This document shows, in pieces, positions 43,807 to 53,259 of a stretch of 64,000 nucleotides of DNA. Under the pieces are notes generated by a model. That model searched no databases and had not been told where the DNA came from. It was given only the letters and a program-made list of their open reading frames with translations. Each line of letters opens with the position of its first letter. Position 1 is the first letter of the stretch. Location: NCBI GenBank assembly GCA_045540275.1, contig JAZQGX010000322.1, forward strand, positions 1-64,000, given 5' to 3'. Made by a program: the position numbers and the translations under genes. The stretch comes from RGIG8368 sp045540275. GTDB lineage: Bacteria; Verrucomicrobiota; Kiritimatiellia; RFP12; UBA1067.

Positions 43807-45246
43807 ATGGACATAGACAGACGGGGATTTATTAAAAGCGGTGTCGCTACGGGTTTTGTGGCTCTGGGAAGCGGCGCATACGCAAATATCGCAGGCGGAG
43901 CTGACAAATTGGCGTATTTCGGCGGCACTCCGGTTCTAGCCAAGGATGAAAAAAAAGAGGCGCTGGATCATCTCTTCCGCTGGCCGATCGTCAATGCGTC
44001 GATGCGTCGCGCATCGGATGACGTGCTGAAAGCCGGTATGATGTCGGGCACGAACATCACTAAGGAATTTGAAACTAAATTTGCCCAATGGCAGGGATCG
44101 AAGTATGCGCTGGCGTGCATCAACGGGACGACGGCACTCAACATCGCCTTCTACGCCGTCGGCATCAGGCCCGGCGACGAGGTGATCTGCCCGACGCTCA
44201 CATACTGGGCAAGCTGCACTGGAGTCGTCAATCTCGGAGCTACGGTTGTTTTCTGCGATGTCAAGGCTGATGACATTACACTCGATCCTAAGAGCTTCGA
44301 AGAACGCATTACCCCCAGAACGAAAGCCGTCATTCCAGTTCATTACATGGGCGCCCCCTGCGATATGGATGCGATTATGGCGATTGCGAAAAAACATAAC
44401 ATCAAGGTGATCGAGGACGTTTCGCACGCGCAGGGCGGTTTTTACAAAGGTCGCAAACTTGGAACGATTGGCGATATCGGGGCGATGTCGCTTATGGCGG
44501 GCAAGTCTTTCGCAATCGGCGAGGGTGGAATGTTCGTTACCGACAACCGTAAGTATTACGAAAGGGCAATCGCCTGGGGGACGTACGAGCGTATGCGCAC
44601 GACGATACCGAAGGCAATGTATGCGCGCACGCTCAATGTTCCTTTCGGAGGAATAAAAAACCGTCTCAACCAGTGCGCTTCGGCGGTCGGGATCGAACAG
44701 CTCAAAAAGTACGATTCGGAAATTGCGGAAATCGACCGTGCGATGAAATACTGGTGGAAAGGGCTGAGCGATATCGATTTTCTTGAGATTATCCACCCGA
44801 AGGACGCCGGCAGCACGAAATCTGGCTGGTATTCATCGCGAGGCCGTTACCATTCCAATCGCGTGCCTGGGGTCGATAATCGAGTCTTTGCCGCTGCGGT
44901 AAATGCGGAGATTCCCGGTATGCCAACGGTCAGCGCCGGTGCGAATTTTCCGCTTCACTGGTCGAGTTTTTTTGATGATGAAGACATTTTCGGCAATGGT
45001 CTGCCGCCCTCGCGGCGTTTCCTTCCGCCCGGTGTCACCGCGAAGACGCTCCGTGGCGAGTTGCCAGTCGCCGAGTCCATAAACGCCAACCTGTTCGGAG
45101 ATCCGTGGTTCAAGCATTGCGACAGGCCGCTGATCGACCGATACCTCGAGGCCGTTCACAAGGTTGCAAAAAACATCGACAAGCTTCGTGGTCTCAAGCC
45201 GGAAAATCCGGCATACAGTTATTGGTCGCGTGTCGGCGGAGTTTGA
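43807..45246 (+). CDS. Tat-exported DegT/DnrJ-family aminotransferase
   Basis: 479 residues. N-terminus DRRGFIKSGVATGFVALG is a twin-arginine signal, so the folded PLP enzyme is expected in the periplasm. DegT core: WQGSKYALACINGTTALNIA, PTLTYWASCTGVVNLGATV, HYMGAPCDMDAI, EDVSHAQGG and PLP Lys233 in LMAGKSFAIGEGG. It is a close paralogue of the next product, which lacks the signal. Acts on an unknown amino- or keto-sugar or cyclitol. AAAGGAAAAA precedes ATG 43807. First gene of the cluster. Confidence 0.88.
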   Translation: MDIDRRGFIKSGVATGFVALGSGAYANIAGGADKLAYFGGTPVLAKDEKKEALDHLFRWPIVNASMRRASDDVLKAGMMSGTNITKEFETKFAQWQGSKYALACINGTTALNIAFYAVGIRPGDEVICPTLTYWASCTGVVNLGATVVFCDVKADDITLDPKSFEERITPRTKAVIPVHYMGAPCDMDAIMAIAKKHNIKVIEDVSHAQGGFYKGRKLGTIGDIGAMSLMAGKSFAIGEGGMFVTDNRKYYERAIAWGTYERMRTTIPKAMYARTLNVPFGGIKNRLNQCASAVGIEQLKKYDSEIAEIDRAMKYWWKGLSDIDFLEIIHPKDAGSTKSGWYSSRGRYHSNRVPGVDNRVFAAAVNAEIPGMPTVSAGANFPLHWSSFFDDEDIFGNGLPPSRRFLPPGVTAKTLRGELPVAESINANLFGDPWFKHCDRPLIDRYLEAVHKVAKNIDKLRGLKPENPAYSYWSRVGGV

Positions 45247-45265
45247 TAATAAAGGATGCATGCAG

Positions 45266-46594
45266 ATGGGAAAATTGGCGATAACTGGAGGTCGGGCGGT
45301 ACAGACTGCGCGAAATGAGTCTCTTTTTCATTGGCCTGTCGTGAATGACGCAATGCGTTCTGCCCAGGCCGAGGTTCTTGAGACCGGCAATATGTCTGGC
45401 ACGGACATAGCGCGCAAATTCGAATCGAAGTTCTCTTTATGGCAAGGTTCAAAGTACGCGCTTTCCCACAACAATGGGACGAATGCGCTCAATGCGGCGA
45501 TGTACGCCGTCGGGCTCGGCCCCGGCGATGAGATTATTTGTACATCGGTCACATATTGGGCAAGTTGCACGGGGGCGCTGTCGCTGGGGGCGAGTGTCGT
45601 CTTTTGCGACATTGATCCGCATACGCTGCAGATGGATCCCGCGAGTTTTGAAGCGCGTATCACTCCGCGGACCAAGGCGGTGATGGTCGTCCATTACATG
45701 GCTCACCCCGCACCAATGGACGAGATTATGGCGATTGCCGGCAAGTACGGCATTACAGTCATTGAAGACGTATCCCATGCGCAGGGCGGTCATTATAAAG
45801 GGAAAAAACTCGGAACGTTCGGACGGGTTGCCGCAATGTCGCTTATGTCGTGCAAATCGTTTGCCGTAGGCGAGGGCGGTATGCTGGTTACCGATGATCC
45901 CGAAGTCTTCAAGCGTGCGGTTGTGTTCGGTCACTATGATCGAATTATCGATGTCTGCAGCGACGATGAGATGAAGGATGTGAAAAACATTCCCTGGGGC
46001 GGACTTAAGAATAGAATGCATCAAACCTCTGCCGCAATCGGGCTGGCTCAACTTGAGAAACATGATCGCGAAATCGGCGAAATTGATCGGGCGATGAAGT
46101 ATTTCTGGTCGGGTATCTCGGATATACCGGGCATTTCGATGATCTATCCCGGGGAGGAAGGAAGTGACAAGGCGGGGTGGTACGCATCGCGCTTCCATTA
46201 TGATCCGGCCCAGTTCGGCGGAGTGTCTAACGTGACGTTCTGTGATGCGCTTAATGCCGAAACCGGCGGAGAGTTTTCGTTCGGCTGCAATATGCCGCTT
46301 CATCTTTCAAGCGTCTTCTTCGATGTCGATATTTACGGTCATGGTCATCCGACCGGACGTGCCTTTCTGCCGGACGGCGTAGATCCGCGCACCCTGTCCG
46401 GCGAACTGCCCGTTGCCGAATCAATCAACGGACGCGTTCTTGGAGAGCCTTGGTTCAAAGAGAACAATCACGCAAAAATCGATCCCTATATCGAGGCGGT
46501 GCGCAAGGTGGCGGCGAACTGGGTGGAACTGCTGCCGATTAACGACACTACGCCGGTTCTTGGAGGTGTTGCTCTTTCAAAACGAAAGAAATAG
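45266..46594 (+). CDS. DegT/DnrJ-family aminotransferase, cytoplasmic paralogue
   Basis: 442 residues, starting MGKLAITGGRAVQTARNE, the usual mature DegT start. PLP Lys197 in LMSCKSFAVGEGG; also EDVSHAQGGHYKG and SGTDIARKFESKFSLWQGS. Aligns end to end with the mature part of the upstream product, both sharing the unusual ending region RTLSGELPVAESINGRVLG. ATG 45266 has AAAGGA nine bases upstream; ATG 45260 is possible. The pair arose by duplication, one copy gaining or losing the Tat leader. Confidence 0.88.
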   Translation: MGKLAITGGRAVQTARNESLFHWPVVNDAMRSAQAEVLETGNMSGTDIARKFESKFSLWQGSKYALSHNNGTNALNAAMYAVGLGPGDEIICTSVTYWASCTGALSLGASVVFCDIDPHTLQMDPASFEARITPRTKAVMVVHYMAHPAPMDEIMAIAGKYGITVIEDVSHAQGGHYKGKKLGTFGRVAAMSLMSCKSFAVGEGGMLVTDDPEVFKRAVVFGHYDRIIDVCSDDEMKDVKNIPWGGLKNRMHQTSAAIGLAQLEKHDREIGEIDRAMKYFWSGISDIPGISMIYPGEEGSDKAGWYASRFHYDPAQFGGVSNVTFCDALNAETGGEFSFGCNMPLHLSSVFFDVDIYGHGHPTGRAFLPDGVDPRTLSGELPVAESINGRVLGEPWFKENNHAKIDPYIEAVRKVAANWVELLPINDTTPVLGGVALSKRKK

Positions 46595-46606
46595 GGATTT
46601 CAAACG

Positions 46607-47581
46607 ATGCGAAAATGTGGAGTTGTTATTGTCGGTTCAGGATTGATTGCGCGTTTTCACGCGCAAGCGGTAAATGAGTCCGAAAAACTAAGACTTCTCG
46701 GATTCTGCGACTCGTATTCGCCCGAAAGCGCGAAGCGCGCGGCATCGGAATTCGGCGGCAAGGCGTGGGACAATTTAGAAAGTGCATTTACAGCTGATGG
46801 TGTGGGGATGGCGACGGTTGCAACCGCGTCGGGCGCACATGATGAACCTGCGTTCGCCGCCGCCCGCTTCGGCGTCCCGTTGCTCGTGGAAAAGCCGCTC
46901 GCAATCAATCTTGAGCGCTTGGACGCGATGTCGTCTGCGTGCGAAAAGGCTAGAGTGCCGCTCGGTTGCATTTTTCAAACCCGCTGGAATGAAGAATTCA
47001 TCGCTGCAAAAAAACGCATTGCCGCCGGTGAACTCGGACGCATCACCTATGCTGGCGTTCGAATTCCCTGGTGGCGCGAGGACGATTATTTTTCAAAGTC
47101 TTCCTGGCATGGAACGTGGAAGGGCGACGGCGGCGGTTCGCTCATCAATCAGGCGATTCACATGGTCGATTGGCTTGTCGCTCTGATGCCGCCGGTGGTC
47201 GAAGTCAAAGCGTTTGCCTCGTCGCTCGCACATCAAGTTGAAACCGAGGATACGGTTTCTGCCGCCATCCGTTTTGAAGGCGGTGCGCTTGGCGGCATCT
47301 ATTCGACCACAGCCTCGTACCCCGGGCGCGGCAAAACGATGGAGATAACGGGGACGAGGGGGACGATTGAGTTTTCCGATGAAACAACAGGTTCAGCTCG
47401 TCCTGACGCGTTGCCGTTTGACGGACACATGAAATGCTTTGAATCGTTTGTCGATTCGCTAGACGGCGGCGAGCTGTATCCGGTATCGGCCAGCGAAGCG
47501 CGCAAATCGATCGCGCTCATCAGTGAGATCTACCGTTCGGCCGGTATCGGCCCGGGCAAATCCGAGGGCGGTGACGCATGA
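46607..47581 (+). CDS. Gfo/Idh/MocA-family oxidoreductase
   Basis: NAD(P)-dependent sugar or cyclitol dehydrogenase, 324 residues. Rossmann start GVVIVGSGLIARFHAQAV, active-site motif VEKPLAINLE near residue 98 and the GGSLINQAIHMVDWL segment with the catalytic His. No signal peptide. With a DegT aminotransferase it could interconvert hydroxyl, keto and amino groups on one sugar carbon. Overlaps the next gene by ATGA. Confidence 0.9.
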   Translation: MRKCGVVIVGSGLIARFHAQAVNESEKLRLLGFCDSYSPESAKRAASEFGGKAWDNLESAFTADGVGMATVATASGAHDEPAFAAARFGVPLLVEKPLAINLERLDAMSSACEKARVPLGCIFQTRWNEEFIAAKKRIAAGELGRITYAGVRIPWWREDDYFSKSSWHGTWKGDGGGSLINQAIHMVDWLVALMPPVVEVKAFASSLAHQVETEDTVSAAIRFEGGALGGIYSTTASYPGRGKTMEITGTRGTIEFSDETTGSARPDALPFDGHMKCFESFVDSLDGGELYPVSASEARKSIALISEIYRSAGIGPGKSEGGDA

Positions 47582-48498
47582 GTTTTACCGGGTTTATCGA
47601 TGTGCACGCCCATACGATGACGGAACATTGCGTTCCGTATGCCGCAGGTCCGCTCAAGGGCTGCCACCAGACGTCAACGCCGTCGGAACTTCTAAAGTTT
47701 TACGACCGCTACGGGGTCGAAAAGGGATTCCTGCTGCCGCAGGTCAATGTCGAGAATGTGATCATGTGCCAGTCGAACGAGGAGATTCTGCACATCGCCT
47801 CGCAACATCCTGACCGTTGTATTCCGTTTTGCAATATCGACCCGCGAAACCTCAACAATGCCGCCTCTTCTCCCTTCGGCGACATTTTGCGGCAATACCG
47901 TGACAGGGGCTGCAGGGGCATCGGCGAAATCTGCGCCAATCTGCGCTTTCTCGATTATCGCGTGCAGGCGCTTTTCGCCGCCGCCGAGGCGGTGGAACTT
48001 CCGGTGCTCTTTCACATGACGCCGTTCATCGATGTCGGACACGGGCTGGTCGATGCCGTGTGCGGACTTCCGGAACTGGAGATTTCGCTTCAGCGCTACC
48101 CGAAGCTGAAACTAATCGGCCACTCCCGCGCGTTCTGGGGCGAGATATCGAAAGTCGATTATATCGACGACCGGTTCAATCTGCCGAAGACGCCGGTCAA
48201 GGAAGGGCGGCTCGTCGAGCTTTTTCGGAAATATCCAAATCTTTACGGCGACCTTTCGGGGGACGGAGGATTGAACATGATCGAGCGCGACCGGAAGTAC
48301 GCCGCGAAATTTCTGACGGAGTTTCAGGACCGGCTGATGTTCGGTCTTAACATCCGCTCTCCGGAGGCCGAACGCGCCAGACCGTCGAAACTGCCGGCGC
48401 TGCTGTCCGAAATGTGCGATAAAGGCGAAATTCCGCGCGGCGTCTTTCTGAAAATAGCCCGTGAAAACGCATTGAAAAACATGGGGGAGGGACGATGA
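47578..48498 (+). CDS. amidohydrolase-2 family protein, cytoplasmic, last metal-site Asp replaced
   Basis: 306 residues, metal-dependent TIM-barrel hydrolase/decarboxylase type (PF04909). HxH in FIDVHAHT, later His in LFHMTPF and IGHSRAFW. The final family Asp (fGxD) is Asn258 here (FGLNIRSPE), while the Tat-exported paralogue keeps Asp285. It may be weakly active, inactive or altered in chemistry. No signal peptide. ATGA overlaps on both sides. Confidence 0.82.
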   Translation: MSFTGFIDVHAHTMTEHCVPYAAGPLKGCHQTSTPSELLKFYDRYGVEKGFLLPQVNVENVIMCQSNEEILHIASQHPDRCIPFCNIDPRNLNNAASSPFGDILRQYRDRGCRGIGEICANLRFLDYRVQALFAAAEAVELPVLFHMTPFIDVGHGLVDAVCGLPELEISLQRYPKLKLIGHSRAFWGEISKVDYIDDRFNLPKTPVKEGRLVELFRKYPNLYGDLSGDGGLNMIERDRKYAAKFLTEFQDRLMFGLNIRSPEAERARPSKLPALLSEMCDKGEIPRGVFLKIARENALKNMGEGR

Positions 48499-49487
48499 GC
48501 GTGACAAGGCGTGAGTTCATACGTACGGGTTCTGCCGTCGCCGCCGTCGCCGCCGCTGGTCGCGTATGGGCAGCGGAGGAGGCGGAACGGACGATCTCTG
48601 AAACCAGATTCATCGATGTGCACGCCCATTGCACTGAGTTTCCGCTTCCGAATCTGAACGGGCGGCGGATGCTCTGCTGTCCGGACGATCTTCTCAGGCA
48701 CTATGACCGCCTCGGCATCGAAAAGGGCGTTATTCTGGCACTCTCAAATCCCGAAAACTTTGTGGGAGGAATGTCGTCGGAAGAGATTTTGCGTACGTGC
48801 GCCCTCCATCCCGATCGGTTCATCCCCTCGTGCGCGCTCGATCCCCGCTCCGTGCCGAACAATGCGTTTTCGCCGCTCGGAGATTATCTGAAATACTACC
48901 GTGACAAGGGGTGTAAAGTTCTGGGCGAAGTCTGCGCCAATCTCAGATTTCTCGATCCGCGCATGCAGAATCTCTTTAAAGGGTGCGAAGAGGCGGGACT
49001 GCCGCTGACGTTCCATCTCTCGCCGAATGAAGGCTGGTCGTACGGCATTGTCGACCGTCCGGGGCTTCCGGAACTGGAGGTGTGCCTGCAGCGTTTCCCG
49101 AAATTGAAGTTCTTCGGCCATTCACAGACTTTCTGGTGTGAAATCGGCAAATACCGGACATGGGATGAACGCAATGGTTATCCTCGTGGACCTGTCTGGG
49201 AAGGGCGCATCGCCGAGCTGATGCGGCGTTATCCGAATCTCTACTGCGATCTTTCCGCCGGCAGCGGGAATAACGCTTTGGCGCGCGATCTTGATTACGC
49301 CGGACGGTTTTTGACGGAGTTTCAGGACCGCGTCATGTACGGCGTCGACATCTGCTTCCCGGACGGGTTCGTTTCGCCCTTGGACAAGACGCTGAAGACG
49401 CTTCTTAGGACCGGGCGGATCACGAGCGCCGTTTACCGCAAAGTCGCCCGAGAAAACCAGATCAGGCTGCTCGGGCTTAAAGGATGA
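48495..49487 (+). CDS. Tat-exported amidohydrolase-2 family protein
   Basis: 330 residues. Leader TRREFIRTGSAVAAVAAAG with cleavage near VWA-AEE is a Tat signal. FIDVHAHCTEFPLP, LTFHLSPN, FFGHSQTFW and Asp285 in MYGVDICFPDG give a complete metal site. Close paralogue of the preceding product. Likely periplasmic hydrolysis of a lactone, amide or similar bond in a glycan-derived compound; the substrate is unknown. Confidence 0.85.
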   Translation: MSVTRREFIRTGSAVAAVAAAGRVWAAEEAERTISETRFIDVHAHCTEFPLPNLNGRRMLCCPDDLLRHYDRLGIEKGVILALSNPENFVGGMSSEEILRTCALHPDRFIPSCALDPRSVPNNAFSPLGDYLKYYRDKGCKVLGEVCANLRFLDPRMQNLFKGCEEAGLPLTFHLSPNEGWSYGIVDRPGLPELEVCLQRFPKLKFFGHSQTFWCEIGKYRTWDERNGYPRGPVWEGRIAELMRRYPNLYCDLSAGSGNNALARDLDYAGRFLTEFQDRVMYGVDICFPDGFVSPLDKTLKTLLRTGRITSAVYRKVARENQIRLLGLKG

Positions 49488-49512
49488 CGGGAAAGGAGTT
49501 GGATAGGCAGTT

Positions 49513-51048
49513 ATGAAGGACTTGAGTTCAGCGGATTATATAGTGATCGCGGTTTTCTTCGCGGTGATGACCGGAGTTGGCCTATTCTACAGTAGGCGCT
49601 CGAAGTCGGCGTCTCAATATTTCGGCGGCGACAAGAATGCTTCATGGTGGCTTTCGGGTATCAGTTTTTACATGAACAGTTTTTCCGCGCTCGCCTTCGT
49701 CATGTATTCGGCGCTCGCCTACCGGTACGGCTGGGTGTCGGTGACGATCAGCTGGCTGTCGGTGGCGGCGATGCTGTTCGCCTTGAAATTCACCGCCGTG
49801 CGCTGGCGCAGAGCCGCCGAGGAAAGCCCCATCGATTTCATCTCCAAGCGCTATACGCCGAGGATGTGCACGACGCTCGCGTACCTCGGGCTTCCGATGC
49901 AGCTTTTAGACAGCGCCTTGAAACTGCTGGCGGTCGGAACGGTGGTGGGGGTCGGACTCGGATTCCCGCTTTTTTGGGCCATCTGCATATCTGGGGCGAT
50001 TATCGTCGTTTATACTGTTCTCGGCGGACTTAAGGCCGCGCTCGTCTGCGATTTCATCCAGTTTTTGATTATCCTCGCGGTAGTGCTTACGCTTCCCGCT
50101 CTTTGTCTCGACCGCCTTGCCGCCGTGGACGGCGGTGCGGGTCTCGCTCACGGTTTTTCGGTTTTCATGGAGCGGGCGCCGAAACTGACGGAAAACGTCT
50201 TTTCGTTGACGAACGGCATGTACGATTGGATGTATATGTTCATTTCGCTCCTACTGGTGACGATGACGACATGTACGAACTGGCCGCTCATTCAGCGTTT
50301 TGCCGCAACCCGGAGCGACGCGGACGCCAGAAAGATGTCGTATCTCGTTTCGGTTCTCTTTTTTATCGGGCCTCCGCTCTTTTTCTTCCCGGCGATGGCG
50401 GCCAGGGTTTTCTTTGTCGAGCAGATTCCGGTAGAGGAAATGAACGGCGTGTACGGCATTCTTTGCCGTTATGTCCTGCCGACGGGTATGATCGGCATGG
50501 CGGTGGCGGCGATGTTTTCCGCGACGATGAGTTCGATCGCCGGCAACATCAATGCGATAGCATCTGTGTTCACGAACGACATTTACGGGAAATTCGCGCG
50601 CAATGCGACTGCCGCCGGTCGGATGATGGCGGCGCGGGCGGCTACCGTGATGGTGGGTGCCGGGATTATCGCATTGACATTTCTCATGCAGTATGCGCAG
50701 GGGGCGAAGGATCTTTTTGATCTTTCCAATAATATCTTCGGCGTTTTTCTGCCCCCGATCGCCGTGCCGATGATCGCCGGCATTCTTTTTCGCAAAATTT
50801 CGAAACGTGCCGGTATGACCGCTCTTTCAGGAGGAATCGCGTTGGGGCTGGCGGCTTTCGTGGCCGGAGCATGGTATCCGTATCTTCGCGAGACGATCCC
50901 CATGACTTGGATCACCACACTTGCGACGATTGCGCTGCTGGTCATCGGCACGAAACTTTTCCCCGACCGCAAGGATGAGGCAGAGAGAATAGACGCTTTT
51001 TTCAAAAAACTTAAAACAACAGTCAATAACAAGGAGGCTTCATTATGA
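49513..51048 (+). CDS. sodium/solute symporter (SSS family)
   Basis: 511-residue inner-membrane protein with about 13 helices, start MKDLSSADYIVIAVFFAVMTG, family motif region SASQYFGGDKNASWWLSGISF and IFGVFLPPIAVPMIAGILF. SSS proteins take up sugars, sialic acid, amino acids or myo-inositol with Na+. Within this cluster it is the best candidate for importing the released product. Overlaps the next gene by ATGA. Confidence 0.92.
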   Translation: MKDLSSADYIVIAVFFAVMTGVGLFYSRRSKSASQYFGGDKNASWWLSGISFYMNSFSALAFVMYSALAYRYGWVSVTISWLSVAAMLFALKFTAVRWRRAAEESPIDFISKRYTPRMCTTLAYLGLPMQLLDSALKLLAVGTVVGVGLGFPLFWAICISGAIIVVYTVLGGLKAALVCDFIQFLIILAVVLTLPALCLDRLAAVDGGAGLAHGFSVFMERAPKLTENVFSLTNGMYDWMYMFISLLLVTMTTCTNWPLIQRFAATRSDADARKMSYLVSVLFFIGPPLFFFPAMAARVFFVEQIPVEEMNGVYGILCRYVLPTGMIGMAVAAMFSATMSSIAGNINAIASVFTNDIYGKFARNATAAGRMMAARAATVMVGAGIIALTFLMQYAQGAKDLFDLSNNIFGVFLPPIAVPMIAGILFRKISKRAGMTALSGGIALGLAAFVAGAWYPYLRETIPMTWITTLATIALLVIGTKLFPDRKDEAERIDAFFKKLKTTVNNKEASL

Positions 51049-52451
51049 AATCGATCGGATTGATGGCTGCGTTCGCCGTCTTATCGGCTTTTTCCGTTAG
51101 AGCCGAATGGACATACGACGCCGGAGCAAAGACGATAACGGACGGCTTCTGGACGCTGACCGTCACGGCGGTAAGCGGGACGGATATCACCGTCACGGGT
51201 CTGACAGGCTCGGCGGCGGAAGGCGGAGAGGAAGGACGCGCAATTGATTTGACGGAGGTGAAAGACGGGGCGGGGGTATCTTATCGTGTCGTCAAATTCG
51301 GCGGTTTTTCCGGACAGAGCAGTACAAAATCTACCTTATGGGCGAAGAAGGAACTTTTAACCCAATTTATCGCGCCGCACTGCTCGAATATTTCAGAGCA
51401 GTACGCGTTTAACCAGTGCACGAGCCTGAAGAAGGTAGAACTTAATAAAGAAGTCTCTGTTTCGCTTGCCGCCGTATCGTTCGACGGCTGCATTTCGCTG
51501 GAGAGCTTAGAGCCGAGAAAAATTAAAAGTGCCGGGGTGTATCTTTTCAGAAATTGCGAAAAGTTGGCGGGCGAATTCGATGTCACGGATTCTGTATTGA
51601 TTGGGCAAGGTGCGTTTTCAGCCGCTTCAATAGAGCGTATTTCCGGTCTTGACGTGTCCTCGGTGCACAAGGATGCGTTTAACGGATGCGCGAAATTAAA
51701 GGCGGTTGATTTCCCCAAGCTTAAAGATATCGGTGAAAGAGGATTTGCAAACTGTTCTCTTTTGGAAGAGGTTGAGTTGCCGTCGGTGGAGAAAATCGGC
51801 GCTTTCGCTTTTGTAAACTGCCGGACGCTCGATAAAGATGATGTAAACGCCCTGTTGCGTCCCGAGATTGTGCAGTTGGGCCAGAACGGTGTAGGCCAAT
51901 CATTTAATGGCTGCACCGGCATCAAGGGGGCGATCGTCTGGAATATGCCGAATATTACAGAGGTTCCTCCGTCTTTTTTTGACGGCTGTTCGGGGATTTC
52001 CCGGGTTGATTTCAAAACGCCGGTCTCCAAGATAGGCACTAGCGCGTTCAGAGGTATAAGCCCGGGAGCCGAGATTCATCTCGGACGGTCGAAAATCACT
52101 TCCTACGGACGGGAGGCCGTCGGGACAAAGGGTACGGTGCCGTATCCAAAAGTTTTTGTAGAAAGTTTTTGTGAAGAATTGCTGACGGCGATGGAAACGA
52201 CGAATGTGACGCTCCGGGAAAAGGATTTTCAAAATAACGCATGGGTCTCTCCGGTGTTTGGTTCTGTCTATACGCATTCTTTTATGGCGAAAAAAATGTA
52301 TCTTGACGAGACGACGTGCGGCAAAGTGAAAATCGACAATGTCGACTATCCTTCACCGAAGGTTAAACGCGTTTATGCTTTCGTCGCATGGGACGCCTGC
52401 TGTTGGGTAATCGGGGAGCCGCATTTGGGATTGACGGTCGAGATTAGGTAA
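51045..52451 (+). CDS. secreted BspA-like repeat protein (module C alone, longer)
   Basis: 468 residues. Signal peptide ends near SVRAEW; module-C start WTYDAGAKTITDGFWTLTV; then about eight BspA repeats (FNQCTSLKKVEL, FDGCISLESL, FRNCEKLAG, FNGCAKLKAVDF, FANCSLLEEVEL, FVNCRTLDK, FDGCSGISRVDF). Paralogue of the 39749 product. Its ATGA overlap with the symporter stop implies coupled translation of a surface repeat protein and an importer, which suggests substrate capture. Confidence 0.82.
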   Translation: MKSIGLMAAFAVLSAFSVRAEWTYDAGAKTITDGFWTLTVTAVSGTDITVTGLTGSAAEGGEEGRAIDLTEVKDGAGVSYRVVKFGGFSGQSSTKSTLWAKKELLTQFIAPHCSNISEQYAFNQCTSLKKVELNKEVSVSLAAVSFDGCISLESLEPRKIKSAGVYLFRNCEKLAGEFDVTDSVLIGQGAFSAASIERISGLDVSSVHKDAFNGCAKLKAVDFPKLKDIGERGFANCSLLEEVELPSVEKIGAFAFVNCRTLDKDDVNALLRPEIVQLGQNGVGQSFNGCTGIKGAIVWNMPNITEVPPSFFDGCSGISRVDFKTPVSKIGTSAFRGISPGAEIHLGRSKITSYGREAVGTKGTVPYPKVFVESFCEELLTAMETTNVTLREKDFQNNAWVSPVFGSVYTHSFMAKKMYLDETTCGKVKIDNVDYPSPKVKRVYAFVAWDACCWVIGEPHLGLTVEIR

Positions 52452-52505
52452 CGCTAAGAGCGTAAAGCGAAGTTTGTTCTTCGTTTAAAGGAAAGGTTAA
52501 GAAGG

Positions 52506-53219
52506 ATGCTGGGTATTCGTATTCATAGGAAAAGGAAGATGTGCTTGATGTTCACCGTTTGCGTTATGGGCGTACTGTCCGCCGCCGGTGCGGAAAATGG
52601 ATTTCTGCCGATGTTCAATGGGCGTGATTTGACGGGATGGGAAGGCGCGACCAATTCCTACTGCATAACAAAAGAAGGATATCTGGCGTGTTCCCAGACG
52701 GATGGCGCCGGCGCGTCGGGCGCTAAAAATCTCTGGACGGTGCGCGATTACACCAATTTCGTTATCCGCTTCGAGGTGAAACTGCCACCGAACGCCAACA
52801 ACGGTCTCGGGATTCGCACCCCTGCCAACGGCTGGTGTTCGCGCGAAGGGATGGAGTTGCAGCTCTTGGACGACTGGGGCGACTGGTACAACGGCTCGAA
52901 CAAGCTTGTGGATGTTCATTACACCGGATCGATCTATGGCGTCGTGCCGCCGGCGCGGAAGGTTAACGGCGAGAGCTATCTTAAGCGGCCCGGCGAGTGG
53001 AACAGTGTCGAAGTGACCGCCAAGGGTCATCGGATCACTTTCGTCCTTAACGGCACGACGGTAGTGGACGCGGACGCCTCGAAATATTCGCCCGACGGCA
53101 CGGTGCCGGCGGACGGCATCAAGCGCCCGGGGCTTCACAATACGCACGGTCGGATTCACTGGTGCGGACATGGGCATAATGTCGTCTGGCGCAATGTGCG
53201 CATCAAAGAATTGGATTGA
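52506..53219 (+). CDS. DUF1080 (3-keto-disaccharide hydrolase-like) secreted protein
   Basis: 237 residues with a signal peptide (ends near SAAGA). PF06439-type jelly roll: FNGRDLTGWEG, NLWTVRDYTNFVIRFEVKL, GLGIRTP, MELQLLDDWGDWYNGS, RPGEWNSVEVTAKGHRITFV and a final HGHNVVWRNVRIKELD. Members hydrolyse 3-keto-glycosides or bind glycans. Together with the Gfo/Idh protein, a keto-glycoside route is conceivable. ATG 52506 gives the full leader. Confidence 0.88.
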   Translation: MLGIRIHRKRKMCLMFTVCVMGVLSAAGAENGFLPMFNGRDLTGWEGATNSYCITKEGYLACSQTDGAGASGAKNLWTVRDYTNFVIRFEVKLPPNANNGLGIRTPANGWCSREGMELQLLDDWGDWYNGSNKLVDVHYTGSIYGVVPPARKVNGESYLKRPGEWNSVEVTAKGHRITFVLNGTTVVDADASKYSPDGTVPADGIKRPGLHNTHGRIHWCGHGHNVVWRNVRIKELD

Positions 53220-53259
53220 TAAAAAATTAAAACATTTAAAAAGGGGGGAATAGTTGATT

